The position numbers were made by a program, and so were the translations under genes. Positions 18,701 to 26,910 of a DNA stretch of 64,000 nt are shown here, in pieces; the first letter of the stretch is position 1; each line of letters opens with the position of its first letter. The notes beneath the pieces were generated by a model. It did not search any database. It had not been told where the DNA came from and was given only the letters and a program-made list of their open reading frames with translations. The DNA comes from Thermomicrobium roseum DSM 5159. GTDB lineage: Bacteria; Chloroflexota; Chloroflexia; Thermomicrobiales; Thermomicrobiaceae. The DNA lies in NCBI RefSeq assembly GCF_000021685.1, contig NC_011961.1, positions 186,001 through 250,000 on the forward strand, in the 5' to 3' direction.

Positions 18701-18797
18701 CGAGATCGTACCGTCCGTGGCCACTTTGCCCGACTGTCTCTTGCAGGTGGTGGAGTTGGAGAAACTGGCGGGCGTCTGCTTGGGTCGGCGCGGCTGA
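15750..18797 (+). CDS. cheA: Hybrid chemotaxis kinase CheA with several CheW modules and a receiver
   Basis: 1015 residues against about 650-700 for an ordinary CheA. Order: HPt domain (1-105, phosphorylated His50 in HSTKG); dimerisation helices (about 172-245); histidine-kinase ATPase (about 275-420, N-box HLLRNAVDHG at 284-293, a later GRGVGLDVV box); a first CheW-like domain (about 424-560); a second, weaker one (about 586-720); a complete receiver (about 727-860, acidic pair in LIVEDS, phosphorylation Asp near 779 in ITDYNLPG); and a third CheW-like domain (about 874-1015). No P2 CheY-binding domain is obvious. No separate cheW is in the window, so the built-in modules may replace it. Start is ATG behind GGGGGAGGA. 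Confidence 0.93.
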   Translation: MGEDRELIEMFIEETRERLESIEPALVELERAESPAEKERLLNEVFRHLHSTKGSAGYLNLSDLVALVHAAEHLADVLRKGAPVQPEHVDLLLQTVSLVRGYLAFLAGQAELPEGLPVLTQRLQQAAERALERPHAGVDAAAGDATPATSGPTSEGETRPDEQRASETELTSSTVRVPVHVLDRLGRLAEEMLVTRNRITALAANLQDGELVGASKKLSVMVSELQDIAALTRLQPISSLFSQMPRVVRDAARATGKEVDLVIDGGRLEVDRRILQELRDPLVHLLRNAVDHGIESPERRIAFGKPSRGRIALRAMREGSNLVIEVSDDGKGIDYEAVRQKAVERGFVSAREAATLTEAELNALLLRPGFSTRDRATELSGRGVGLDVVAVRMQELGGSLSISSVPGQGTTIRLVVPTSVSVMNTLVFTARGYLLGIPYNVVQEIVLITDRDIEHYGEQDVFRLRDQLVPLFTLTSWPERGDGAKKQAGKHYVLVLRGEGTLAGLLCDGIARFEELIVKPVGNLLRGVESVSGLATLGTGEIVLILEPEKILADAGLAMARIQAEQVQLGLVHEHQASEDDLGERLVLLKGYGEHRYAVPVRLVSRIVRFTPEELAIFGERIYYRTEQALIPLIDLDRALRMGEGGAEQGGIAVLLRADNLECGFVASQVVRIGRVGVEPEPSDRHGVTGLLNLSDGVYLMVDVPTLVHGELRRLYEARQEARSVRGKKALIVEDSVFYRDALEAVLKRAGYAVSAVGSVEDALVFLARVPDVALIITDYNLPGKSGLDLIQVVRSGETAVRADVPIVVLSQYLGDQPNSAELAERLRAAGANAVYSKFDELEQSQLLEQFRHLVVHDEAETTADQQHAREEETVHVLAVNLGAEVYGVPIDRVREITTLDGVTPTPLDDAGFLGLANIRGEIVPVFDLGGVLRRPVRTNGEAVDVVTLTSLGPMVLRGESIRGTVRVPVSELREPTGNLGPLAEIVPSVATLPDCLLQVVELEKLAGVCLGRRG

Positions 18798-18818
18798 AGA
18801 CGGGCGCGGGCGTGCCGG

Positions 18819-18860
18819 GACTGGCTCGGCTGGGGCGATCCCGGCCGAGCCAGTCTCTTT
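18819..18860 (+). terminator. Terminator after cheA
   Basis: A 12-bp stem (GACTGGCTCGGC with its complement) around a 13-base loop, followed by TCTTT, 22 bases after the cheA stop. Confidence 0.75.
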
Positions 18861-19376
18861 GACTGGCCGGCGGTGCGCCGGCCGACGCACGGCCGAAGAC
18901 GGGTTCGGTTGGGCCGAGCGAACGCTAGGGGTGGGCGGTGGATGGCCGGCGCGCGCTGCGCGATGGAGGCAGAGCGGCCACCCGGCTGGCCTGAGCCGGG
19001 GGAGCCGCGCTGGCTGGGGAGTCGGCTCGGGTGCGAGATAGCGCCAACGCGTCATACTCCGCTGCGTCAGCGGATTCTGGTGAAGACTGGCCGGTGTCGA
19101 TCGAGCAGGGCCGACGGAGCCTCCGCGCTCGACGATGCAAGAGACCCCCGGCGCAGCCGAGACGTTGCGCGGGTACTCGCGCCTCGAGGAGGCTGGTCGG
19201 ACGAGACCGGAGATCGGTCGTGGCAGCCTGCTCCGCCCGATCCGCGCTCATGGGCGCGGGGGCTGGGGCGCGGCGCTGCCTGTGCTGCGCTGGCCCGATG
19301 GTGCTCGCACTGTCCCCTCTTCAGGGGAGGCGGTACTCGACCGATAGTACCTAGGAGACAGTGGGGAGGTCGCACG
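18861..19376. other. Gene-free stretch before receptor 2
   Basis: No convincing gene: an open frame runs through but has poor third-position bias and no ribosome site. A weak sigma-28-like element, TTCAGGGG then 12 bases then ACCGATAG (19320-19347), lies just before the receptor 2 start. No array units are present. Confidence 0.5.
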
Positions 19377-21350
19377 ATGCGGCTGGGGTTCCGGCAAAAA
19401 TTGTTGGCCCTGCTTCTGACGTCTGCCTTCGTCTTTCTCGGTCTCGGCAGCGTGGGGGCGCTCTGGCTGGCGTCCCTGCGGGCGCAGGTGATCGCGCTGG
19501 AGACCGAGGGCAAGCAGGCGAACGATCTCCTGCGCGTCCTCGCGCAGGCACGTCAGCTCGAGGAACGGGTGCGGAGTCAGCAGGGGCCGACGGAGGAGTG
19601 GTCCGCCCAGGCGCGACGAGTCGCCAGCGACTTGACCGCCTTGCAGCGGGCTGGTGAAACGACGGATGAGCGTGCAGCGGTGGGGCAGGTCGTCGCGGCC
19701 TGGGCGACGGTGGAGCGAGCACTGGCTGCCTCCCCCGAGGACAGTGAAAACGTGCGGGAAGCGTTCGCGTCCTTCTGGGCCAGTGCCGCCGCGGTTGCAT
19801 CGGGGAGCGAGCCCGGCGGCGCGGGACGAGGCTGGAGCATCGCATCCCAGCTCTCGGCTCTCCAGCTCATGGCTATGGCCTGTGCCGGGCTCGCGCTGGT
19901 CATCCTGGTCGGCTGGTTCTGGTCGCTGCGGCCACCGCTGCGCACGATCGGCGAGCTGGCGACGACGGCCGAGCGATTGGCCAGGAGCGAAATCAGCGAA
20001 CTGGAGCGTGCGCTGGGACAGCTCGCGGCGGGCGATCTCACCGGCACGGTCACCGTGCGGACCGAACCGCTCCCGATCCGCGGCGCTGACGAGTTCGCCC
20101 AGATGGCCAGTGCCTTCAACCAGATGCTGGAACGGATCCGCGCAGTCAGCATCTCGTACACGAGCACCGTCAGCGACCTGAGCGAGACGCTCGTCCGCGT
20201 GCGGGAGGCAGCGTCGCGAGTGTCCGCGAGCGGTGAGGCCACCGAAGCGCTCAGCAGCGAGGTGGCCAGGCTCGCTGAAGAGCTCTCGCAGGTGGCCGAG
20301 CGAGTCGCTGCTGGATCGGTCGCGCAGGCGGAGCAGATCCAAAGCAGCTCGCGGGCGATCGACGAGAGCGAGCGCAGTGCGCGGCGTGTCGTCGAGGTCG
20401 CTGTCGAGCAGGCGAGGGAATTGCGCGCAGCCACGCAGGTCATCGAGGTCACCGAGAATGCCGCACGTCGTGTGCACGAACTCAGTCTAGAGGTGACCGG
20501 GCGTGCGCGCGAGAACTCGACCCGTGCGACCGAAGGGAGCGCGCTCGTGGAGCGAGCGACTGAGCTGAGCCGGTCGGTGCAGGAGCAGATGGTGGCAACG
20601 CGACGGACGATCACGGCCCTGGTCGAGCATGTCCAGGCGATCGGTCAGTTCGTCGAGGTGATCCAGGGGCTGGCCCGCCAGACGACGTTCGTGGCACTGA
20701 ATGCGGCGATCGAGGCAGCTCGAGCCGGGGAGGCCGGGAAAGGGTTCGCGGTCGTGGCCGAAGAGGTGCAGAAGCTGGCGGCCTCCTCTGGAGAGGCGGC
20801 CAGGCGGGTGACCGAGATCGTGGAGCGGATCGTGGCGACCGTCGAGGAGGCAGCGTGTGCCCTGGAAGAGGGGGATGCTGTCGTTACGGTCGTGGTGCAC
20901 GAGACCGAGCGTGTGGTCGGGTTCTTCGGCGATATTCGGACGGCAGCGGTGGAGATCGCGGAGGCGAATGCGCGGCTGCTGGCCGAGCTGGAGGCGCTGC
21001 GCCAGCAGCTGCAGTCGGTGCGGCAGACACTCGAGCGCACCGCGCAGCTGGCCGATGAGAACCAGCGTCAGGCAGTGCAGCTGGGCGCACAGGTCCACGA
21101 TATTCGGGGTGCGATGCGTCGGATCGCTGACGTCGCGCAGCAGAATGCAGCCCTGGCGGAGACGATGGCGAGTTCGGTCGGCACGGCGCGGAACCGCATC
21201 GAGGAGATGGCGCAGACGGCCACGGTCTTGCAGCAGGTCGCCAGGACGCTGCGCGGGCTGCTCAGCCGTTTCCGCTTGCGCAGTGAAGGTTCACTGGTCA
21301 GTGATGGCTCCTCTTCCATCCGGAGCTCGATCCTGGATCTCGTCCGCTAG
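19377..21350 (+). CDS. Methyl-accepting chemotaxis protein 2
   Basis: 657 residues, a paralogue of the receptor at 13628 with the same plan: TM1 at about 8-30, a shorter helical sensor (about 130 residues), TM2 at about 162-184, HAMP, and a signalling coiled coil. The hairpin tip reads TTFVALNAAIEAARAGE, differing from receptor 1 (TNLLALNAAI) where the tip touches CheA. The HAMP regions of the two are very alike (LPIRG/LPVRG, FNQMLERI/FNRMLERL), pointing to gene duplication with a diverged sensor. ATG at 19377 with GGGGAGG upstream; an in-frame upstream extension lacks coding character. It stands alone between a terminator and the flaG promoter. Confidence 0.92.
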   Translation: MRLGFRQKLLALLLTSAFVFLGLGSVGALWLASLRAQVIALETEGKQANDLLRVLAQARQLEERVRSQQGPTEEWSAQARRVASDLTALQRAGETTDERAAVGQVVAAWATVERALAASPEDSENVREAFASFWASAAAVASGSEPGGAGRGWSIASQLSALQLMAMACAGLALVILVGWFWSLRPPLRTIGELATTAERLARSEISELERALGQLAAGDLTGTVTVRTEPLPIRGADEFAQMASAFNQMLERIRAVSISYTSTVSDLSETLVRVREAASRVSASGEATEALSSEVARLAEELSQVAERVAAGSVAQAEQIQSSSRAIDESERSARRVVEVAVEQARELRAATQVIEVTENAARRVHELSLEVTGRARENSTRATEGSALVERATELSRSVQEQMVATRRTITALVEHVQAIGQFVEVIQGLARQTTFVALNAAIEAARAGEAGKGFAVVAEEVQKLAASSGEAARRVTEIVERIVATVEEAACALEEGDAVVTVVVHETERVVGFFGDIRTAAVEIAEANARLLAELEALRQQLQSVRQTLERTAQLADENQRQAVQLGAQVHDIRGAMRRIADVAQQNAALAETMASSVGTARNRIEEMAQTATVLQQVARTLRGLLSRFRLRSEGSLVSDGSSSIRSSILDLVR

Positions 21351-21582
21351 GGACGGTCGCCCACCGGTTTGCGCCCGGAGCGGTCGCGCCGGCCCCGCGA
21401 GTGCCGAGGGATTTCCCCGGCGGGCTGCGATATCAGGGAGAAAGAGAACCGTCGCCCGTGTAGCGTGAGCGCGTGCGCAGGAGGCTGCCCGGCTGACGAG
21501 CCTACCCTGCTGTTGGAGGAAGCAGGCGCCGCTCCCGGCTGGCTGGGGCAGCGCTCCGGGGTGACAGCGACGATGCTCCCTC

Positions 21583-21610
21583 TCAAGTTCCTCGCCAGTT
21601 TTGCCGATCA
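21583..21610 (+). promoter_or_regulatory. Sigma-28-like promoter of flaG-fliD-fliS
   Basis: -35 TCAAGTTC, 12 bases, -10 GCCGATCA. The best match in the window to the FliA/SigD consensus. It ends 53 bases before the flaG ATG. The rest of the gap from 21351 shows no gene. Confidence 0.65.
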
Positions 21611-21663
21611 TCTCTGACAGAATAGGCGGACGGAACGCCGATGAGACGTCGCGAGGGAGCGCG

Positions 21664-22026
21664 ATGAACCCACCGATCCTTCCGATACCACCAGTCGGTC
21701 CGAACGAGCCGGGCGCAGTCGAGGAGGCGACCCCACTCCAGCCGGTCAAACCGGTGGAGGCGAGCAGCCCGGCTGCAGGGCGGGCCGCTCAGGGTGAGGA
21801 ACGGCGCGATCTCCTTCCTGCGCACCGCGTGGATCTCTCGCTGGATCCGCAGTTGGTACGCAAGATGCCGCGGGACGTGTATTTGCGCTATTACGTGCGG
21901 CCCGGTATCGGGAATTGGGTCATCCAGCTGATCGATCGGGAGACGCAGGAAGTGATCCGGGAGATCCCACCCGGTGGCCTCAAGGAGGTCCTCCAGGAGC
22001 TCGCCGAGCAGCAGCGAACGGAGTGA
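21664..22026 (+). CDS. flaG: FlaG-family protein
   Basis: 120 residues. The C-terminal half (about 65-115, with GNWVIQLIDRETQEVIREIP) matches FlaG, a small protein that often precedes fliD and affects filament length. The N-terminal half is Pro/Glu/Ala-rich and disordered-looking. ATG behind a purine-rich GAGGGAG; first gene of the flaG-fliD-fliS-fliT-like set. No signal peptide is seen. Confidence 0.85.
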   Translation: MNPPILPIPPVGPNEPGAVEEATPLQPVKPVEASSPAAGRAAQGEERRDLLPAHRVDLSLDPQLVRKMPRDVYLRYYVRPGIGNWVIQLIDRETQEVIREIPPGGLKEVLQELAEQQRTE

Positions 22027-22071
22027 GTCGGGGAACGCGCTGAGCCCCGGCACACTGGGAAGGTGCAGGCG

Positions 22072-24048
22072 ATGAGTATTACCTTCGATGGCTTGGCTTC
22101 CGGCTTGAACACCAAAGACATCATTTCCAAGCTCCTGCAGCTGGAGCAGCAGCCGATCACGCGGCTCAACCAGCGCAAGCAGGACATCCAGAAGCAGCGG
22201 GATGCCTGGAAAGACCTGGGGACCCGCCTGCAGAACCTGGCGAGCGCGCTCGGCACGCTGACGCAGCGCGGTACCATCGTCGGCTTTGCCGTACGGCCGA
22301 GCGACGGGAACGCACCCTTCACGGCGAGCGCCCGCCCCGGCGCGGTCGCCGGCACGTACTCGATCCAGATCCAGCAGCTGGCGACCGCGACTACGCTACG
22401 CAGCGGCAGTGCGCTCGGTGCGGACATCGATCCCACTGCGCCGCTGGCCGACGTGAACTTCCGCTCCAGCATCACGGCTGGTACCTTCACCATCAATGGC
22501 GTAGCGATCACCGTCGATCCCACCAGCGACACCCTGAACGACGTGATCGCACGGATCAATGCGAGTGGCGCCGGAGTCACCGCCAGCCTGGTCACGGTGG
22601 ACGGCCGGACGCGCCTCGCGCTCACGGCCGATACCCCAGGCGGACCGCTCCAGGTCGGGATGATCGGCGACAGCTCCAACTTCCTCTCGGTCACGTCGCT
22701 TGCCGGGGCACCACGCAGCGGTGATACCGTCGTCGGGACGCGCAGTTTGACCGCCGTCAAGACGACGGTTCCCTTGAGCCAGGCGATGCTGGCGACGCCG
22801 GTGAGTGGTTCGGGGACGCTCACGATCAATGGCGTGGCGATCGCGTACGATACGGCGACCGACTCGCTGAGCACGATCCTCAACCGGATCAATGCCTCCA
22901 ATGCCGGTGTCACTGCGAGCTACGACAGTACGAGCGACCGCATCGTCCTGACGGCCAAGACGACGGGGAGCCTGGCGATCACTGTCAGCGACACGGGGAA
23001 CCTGGCCACGGCGCTCGGGCTGGCCAGCGGTCAGCTCCAGCTCGGGCAGAATGCCGTCTACAGCCTGGATGGCGGCACGACCTGGCAGTACAGCACCAGC
23101 AACACGATCAGCGACGCGATTCCGGGCGTCACCGTGACGCTCACCCGCACGACCACCAGTCCCTACACCTTCACGGTCGAGCCGGACAGCGAGTCAGCTA
23201 TCGCTGCTGTCCGCAAGTTCGTCGATCAGTTCAATAGCGTGTTGAGCTTCATCGCTGACAAGACTGCCTACGACGCGACGACCAAGACCGCCGGCACGCT
23301 CATGGGCGACAGCGCGGTACGGACGGTCGAGTCGACATTGCGCCGGCTGGTGACGAGTCCGGCGATCAACGCTGGTGGGCGCTACCGCACGCTGGCCGAT
23401 ATCGGGATCAGCTTCGGCGCGGTCGGATCGGTTGTGGGAACGACCAACCAGCTCCAGGTGGACGAAAACAAGCTCCGGGCCGCCTTGCGCGAGAATCCAG
23501 ACGCCGTGTTCGAGCTGCTCGGCGCGACGAGCCGGGCGACGCTGACGACGCCGGGTGATATCGCGCGCGTCTCGGGAACGCCGCGCCCACCAGCCAGTGG
23601 CCGGTACGTCATCGGTTCCGATGGCGCAGGTAACCTGACGGCCTCTTTCTACGATACGGCGAACCAACTGCTTTGGAGTGCGACGGGCACCATCGCGGCT
23701 GGTGGGACGAATGCGACCTTGATCCCCGGGCTGGTCTTGAGCGCGGCCAGTACCCTCACCGGCGCGACGAGCGAGATCACGGTGACACAACAGGAAGGAG
23801 TACTGACGCAACTCGGCCGCTACCTGAACGGCATCCTCGGACGCGATGGGCTGGTGCGGGCACGCGGCGACGCCTTCGAGCAGCAGCTGCGCGGCATCGA
23901 TCAGCAGATCGATCGGTATCAACAACGGCTGGACGATCGCAAAGCGCAGTTGGTGCGGCAGTTCGCGACGTTGGAGCGCATGCTGGCGGAGATCCAGGCG
24001 CAGGGGACACAACTCCAGGGTCAGATCATCAAGATGCTGAGTTCGTGA
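22072..24048 (+). CDS. fliD: Flagellar filament cap protein FliD (HAP2)
   Basis: 658 residues. The N-terminus (ITFDGLASGLNTKDIISKLL, about residues 3-22) and a C-terminal coiled coil (about 595-655) are the FliD signatures; the middle holds repeated beta modules with FTINGVAI-type motifs. FliD caps the growing filament and promotes flagellin folding outside the cell. The ATG at 22072 is preferred over the GTG at 22063 because GGGAAGG then sits eight bases away. Slightly longer than most FliD proteins (400-600), through extra beta domains. FliS follows 24 bases after. Confidence 0.95.
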   Translation: MSITFDGLASGLNTKDIISKLLQLEQQPITRLNQRKQDIQKQRDAWKDLGTRLQNLASALGTLTQRGTIVGFAVRPSDGNAPFTASARPGAVAGTYSIQIQQLATATTLRSGSALGADIDPTAPLADVNFRSSITAGTFTINGVAITVDPTSDTLNDVIARINASGAGVTASLVTVDGRTRLALTADTPGGPLQVGMIGDSSNFLSVTSLAGAPRSGDTVVGTRSLTAVKTTVPLSQAMLATPVSGSGTLTINGVAIAYDTATDSLSTILNRINASNAGVTASYDSTSDRIVLTAKTTGSLAITVSDTGNLATALGLASGQLQLGQNAVYSLDGGTTWQYSTSNTISDAIPGVTVTLTRTTTSPYTFTVEPDSESAIAAVRKFVDQFNSVLSFIADKTAYDATTKTAGTLMGDSAVRTVESTLRRLVTSPAINAGGRYRTLADIGISFGAVGSVVGTTNQLQVDENKLRAALRENPDAVFELLGATSRATLTTPGDIARVSGTPRPPASGRYVIGSDGAGNLTASFYDTANQLLWSATGTIAAGGTNATLIPGLVLSAASTLTGATSEITVTQQEGVLTQLGRYLNGILGRDGLVRARGDAFEQQLRGIDQQIDRYQQRLDDRKAQLVRQFATLERMLAEIQAQGTQLQGQIIKMLSS

Positions 24049-24072
24049 TGGGCGGGAAGGGGAAGGTGCGTC

Positions 24073-24480
24073 ATGCCGGCGAATCCTTACCAGCGGTACC
24101 GGCAGGTGACGGTGGAAACGGCCTCGGTGGCCGAGCTGATGGTACTGCTCTACCGACGGGCCATCCAGGTGCTCGACGAGGCCGAGGAGGCGATCCACAG
24201 CCGGGACGTTCCACGAGCGCACGCGCGCCTGGTCTTCGCCCAGGAGATCGTGGCTGAACTCATGGCCAGCCTGAACCTGGAGGCGGGCGAGCTGGCCCAG
24301 CAGCTCCTGGCGATCTACGACTATCTCCAGCGGCGACTGGTCGAGGCGAATGTGCGCAAGGACCCGGCTATCGTGGCTGAGGTGCGAGCGTTCCTCTCCA
24401 GCCTGCTCGAGGCCTGGGAGGAGGTGGCGGCACGAGAGCGCGTGACCCGGCCCGCAGTCCCATTGGCCGCCAGCGCCTGA
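24073..24480 (+). CDS. fliS: Flagellin export chaperone FliS
   Basis: 135 residues, all-helical, beginning MPANPYQRYRQVTVETAS, close to the FliS pattern in which a YxxxxV segment precedes the helices. It binds the flagellin C-terminus in the cytoplasm to stop early polymerisation. Length and position right after fliD are standard. ATG with a GGAAGG-type site upstream. Confidence 0.92.
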   Translation: MPANPYQRYRQVTVETASVAELMVLLYRRAIQVLDEAEEAIHSRDVPRAHARLVFAQEIVAELMASLNLEAGELAQQLLAIYDYLQRRLVEANVRKDPAIVAEVRAFLSSLLEAWEEVAARERVTRPAVPLAASA

Positions 24481-24493
24481 GAGGAGCGGGGAT

Positions 24494-24859
24494 GTGGACG
24501 AGGCGAGCGTGCTGGAACTCGCGGCCCGCCTGCGCGATCTGACCGTCGCCCAGCTGGAGGCCGCGCGGGCTGGGGAGTGGGACGAGGCGCTGGCCCTCCT
24601 GGAGGAACGCGGGACGCTCGTGCAGCAACTCCAGGCGGTCGACCCGGCGCGCCTGAGCGCGGCCAGCCGCGAGGCGATCGCGAGGCTGCTCGAGGAGATG
24701 CAGGTGCTGGATCGAGAACTCGTCGGGAGGGTGGAGACGGCGCTCCAGGCGACGCGGGAGGCGCAGCAGGCAGTGGAACGGAACGATGCGGCGGCTCGCG
24801 GGTACCGGCGGGCGCTCGGCACGGCCGGTGAAGGCGAGTTGGTCGATCGCGAGGCATGA
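24494..24859 (+). CDS. FliT-like flagellar chaperone
   Basis: 121 residues, almost entirely helical and rich in Ala, Glu, Leu and Arg, in the place where fliT normally follows fliS. FliT binds the cap protein FliD before export. The WDEALALLEERGTLVQQL segment resembles FliT/FlgN heptads, but the family is weakly conserved, so the call relies on position and size. GTG start with GAGGAG upstream, 14 bases after fliS. FlgN-like is the alternative. Confidence 0.6.
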   Translation: MDEASVLELAARLRDLTVAQLEAARAGEWDEALALLEERGTLVQQLQAVDPARLSAASREAIARLLEEMQVLDRELVGRVETALQATREAQQAVERNDAAARGYRRALGTAGEGELVDREA

Positions 24860-24862
24860 GCG

Positions 24863-25531
24863 ATGCGCGTCCGGTCTGGCTCGGTCTCGATCGCGATCGC
24901 TGTGCTGGGACTCCTCCTCGGGGTCTCCTGCGTCCGGGTGGAAATCCAGCGGACGCGAACTCCCGAGCTGGCTCAGTCGACTCCGACGGTCGTCCTGCGT
25001 GACGCCAAGGTCGCCAAGCCGACACCGGTGGCGCGGGCCGAGCGTCGCGGGCAGGCGAGCGAGGGAGTCTGGCGAACACTGTTCCGGTACCGCATGCCGC
25101 CGGCGACGGCGCTCGAGATCGCGCGGCTGGGGATCACAGTGACGGTGGTCGAGGTGGCCTCGGTCGTGGACGAGCGGGGCTGGTACTGGCCCGTGCCAAC
25201 CGATGCGGCTGCGCACCTGGTGGGGACGGCCAATCCGGGCGAGCCGGGCAACATCGCGATCACGGGACACGTCGATACCGAACGGGGTCCCGGTGTCTTT
25301 TGGCGCTTGCTGGACATCCGTCCTGGTGACGAGATCACGGTCTGGAGTGCGGCGGGAACCTTCGTCTACCGGGTGGTGGACGTGCAGACGGTCGCGCAGA
25401 GCGAGCGCGCGGTGCTGCGGCAGACGGACCGTGAGACCCTGACGCTTCTCACGTGTATCCCCGATGGTCGGTACGAGCGGCGGCTGGTCGTGCGCGCCGA
25501 GCCGGTGCGGCCAGCGGTGGCTACCCGCTGA
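24863..25531 (+). CDS. Sortase-family transpeptidase
   Basis: 222 residues. The sortase fold is shown by His136 (ITGHVD), Cys198 (LLTCIP) and an arginine at 206/207 (YERRLVV), the catalytic triad. The N-terminal hydrophobic stretch (about 8-23) ends in a lipobox-like LLGVSC, so it may be a lipoprotein rather than a type II membrane protein. A Pro/Thr-rich linker follows. Sortases attach or link cell-surface proteins; substrates are unknown, and no LPXTG-type protein is seen in the window. It begins three bases after the FliT-like gene, so it is probably transcribed with the flagellar set. Confidence 0.85.
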   Translation: MRVRSGSVSIAIAVLGLLLGVSCVRVEIQRTRTPELAQSTPTVVLRDAKVAKPTPVARAERRGQASEGVWRTLFRYRMPPATALEIARLGITVTVVEVASVVDERGWYWPVPTDAAAHLVGTANPGEPGNIAITGHVDTERGPGVFWRLLDIRPGDEITVWSAAGTFVYRVVDVQTVAQSERAVLRQTDRETLTLLTCIPDGRYERRLVVRAEPVRPAVATR

Positions 25532-25733
25532 GCCGGCGCGGCTCCCCGAGCGGCGAGGCGGTCAGCAGTCTGCACGGGGACACTGTCGGTACTGGCTGAT
25601 GCGCGCGTGGGGCGAGGGATGCCCTGCTGCATTCGACAGGCGCCGCTCCGGGCAGCGTGGCCACATGGACGCCGGCGAACGTCCCCGTGTGGATCACGCG
25701 ACCACGGTAACCAGACCGACCGCGGTCGGGTTT

Positions 25734-26655
25734 GCCGGCCGCAGCGGGCCGGGGGGTCAGGCACCGCCTGACCCCTCCAGGCTGTGGCCGTACCGCTGCA
25801 CCGTCGCGCACCCGTGTCCTACCAGGAAAACCTGCCCACCTCATAGGGGCGACGCGCTGTGTCGCCAGCCGGGTCACCGGCGCGGCGACCTGGGTGGCAA
25901 CCATTCTCACAGCCATTTCGCACAGCAGCGTGGGTGTTCGCCCGCGCCGCCTGTGCCGGCCCGGCGGGCCGGCGGGTCAGGCACCGCCTGACCCCTACAG
26001 GACGGGGGATACGGCCCCACCGTTGGAGGTATCGGTCGCACCGGCGACGTGCTGGCCCATCGGTGTAGGGGCGAGGCGTTGCCTCGCCCGCGGCGCCAGC
26101 GGCGCGGCAGATTGCCGTGGCGTGTATCGACCACGTGCACGATGTCACCGGTGCCGGGACGACCGCCCTACGACGGTATTGCCGGCCCTCCCGGGCCGGC
26201 GGGTCAGGCACCGCCTGACCCCTACACATGGGGGCTGCACCGCCCCACCGAGGCAGGTCGAGGGTCCACCGCTGATCCACCACCCACCCCATGTAGGGGC
26301 GAGGCAACGCCTCGCCCGCCGCGCCTGCGGTGCGGCAGATTCCCGCAGCGTCCATCGACCACGTCCACGTCCGCACCGGTACCGTGACCATCGCTCCACG
26401 ACAGCATTCCTGGCCCTACCGGGCGGGCGGGTCGGGCACCCGTTAATCCCTACCAATGGGGGCAGTGGCGCCGTACCGTGGCGCACACGTGCTCCACTGG
26501 GGATGCGCCGCCCCACCATGTAGGGGCGAGGCGTTGCCTCGCCCGCCGCGCCTGCAGCGCGGCACATTTCCCGGGGACGTCGCGGTGGCCTCGGCTAATC
26601 GGGCGCCACCGTCATCGTCGCACCTCAGGATGATTGCCGGACCCCTCCAGGGGTG
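25734..26655 (-). repeat. Hairpin repeat array VI (reverse orientation)
   Basis: Four units (25734-25888, 25954-26108, 26180-26338, 26409-26565) and a worn fifth arm near 26634-26655, between two convergent genes (25532-26910). Anchors 25754, 25974, 26201 and 26429 are 220, 227 and 228 bp apart, the most regular array. The first unit's left stem is GGCGACGC/GTGTCGCC instead of GGCGAGGC/GCCTCGCC, a paired change. No gene is seen in the remainder. Confidence 0.82.
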
Positions 26656-26910
26656 TAGGGCTGTCCTCCTGCGGCCGACATGCACTGCACCGGGGACGGG
26701 CCGCTCCGCCCCGGTGGGGACGATGCGCTGGGGCGACCGTTGCGCGACGGGCGCCGCTCCGTGGCGCGCCACTGCTGTACGACGCTTGCGATCGCGCGTG
26801 GTCGAGCGGCGTGCTGATCTCAGCGCGTCACCGCAGCCTCGGGCCCCTGAGGGGTGACCGGGTGTTCGATCGGGAAGGGTGCGCGACAGACGGTTGGGGT
26901 AGCCCCTGGC

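Noticed and set aside
25734..26655. Regular repeats that might be a CRISPR array
   Set aside because: The period is about 226 bp, the arms are palindromic hairpins with variable loops, spacers are partly shared between arrays, and no cas genes are nearby.
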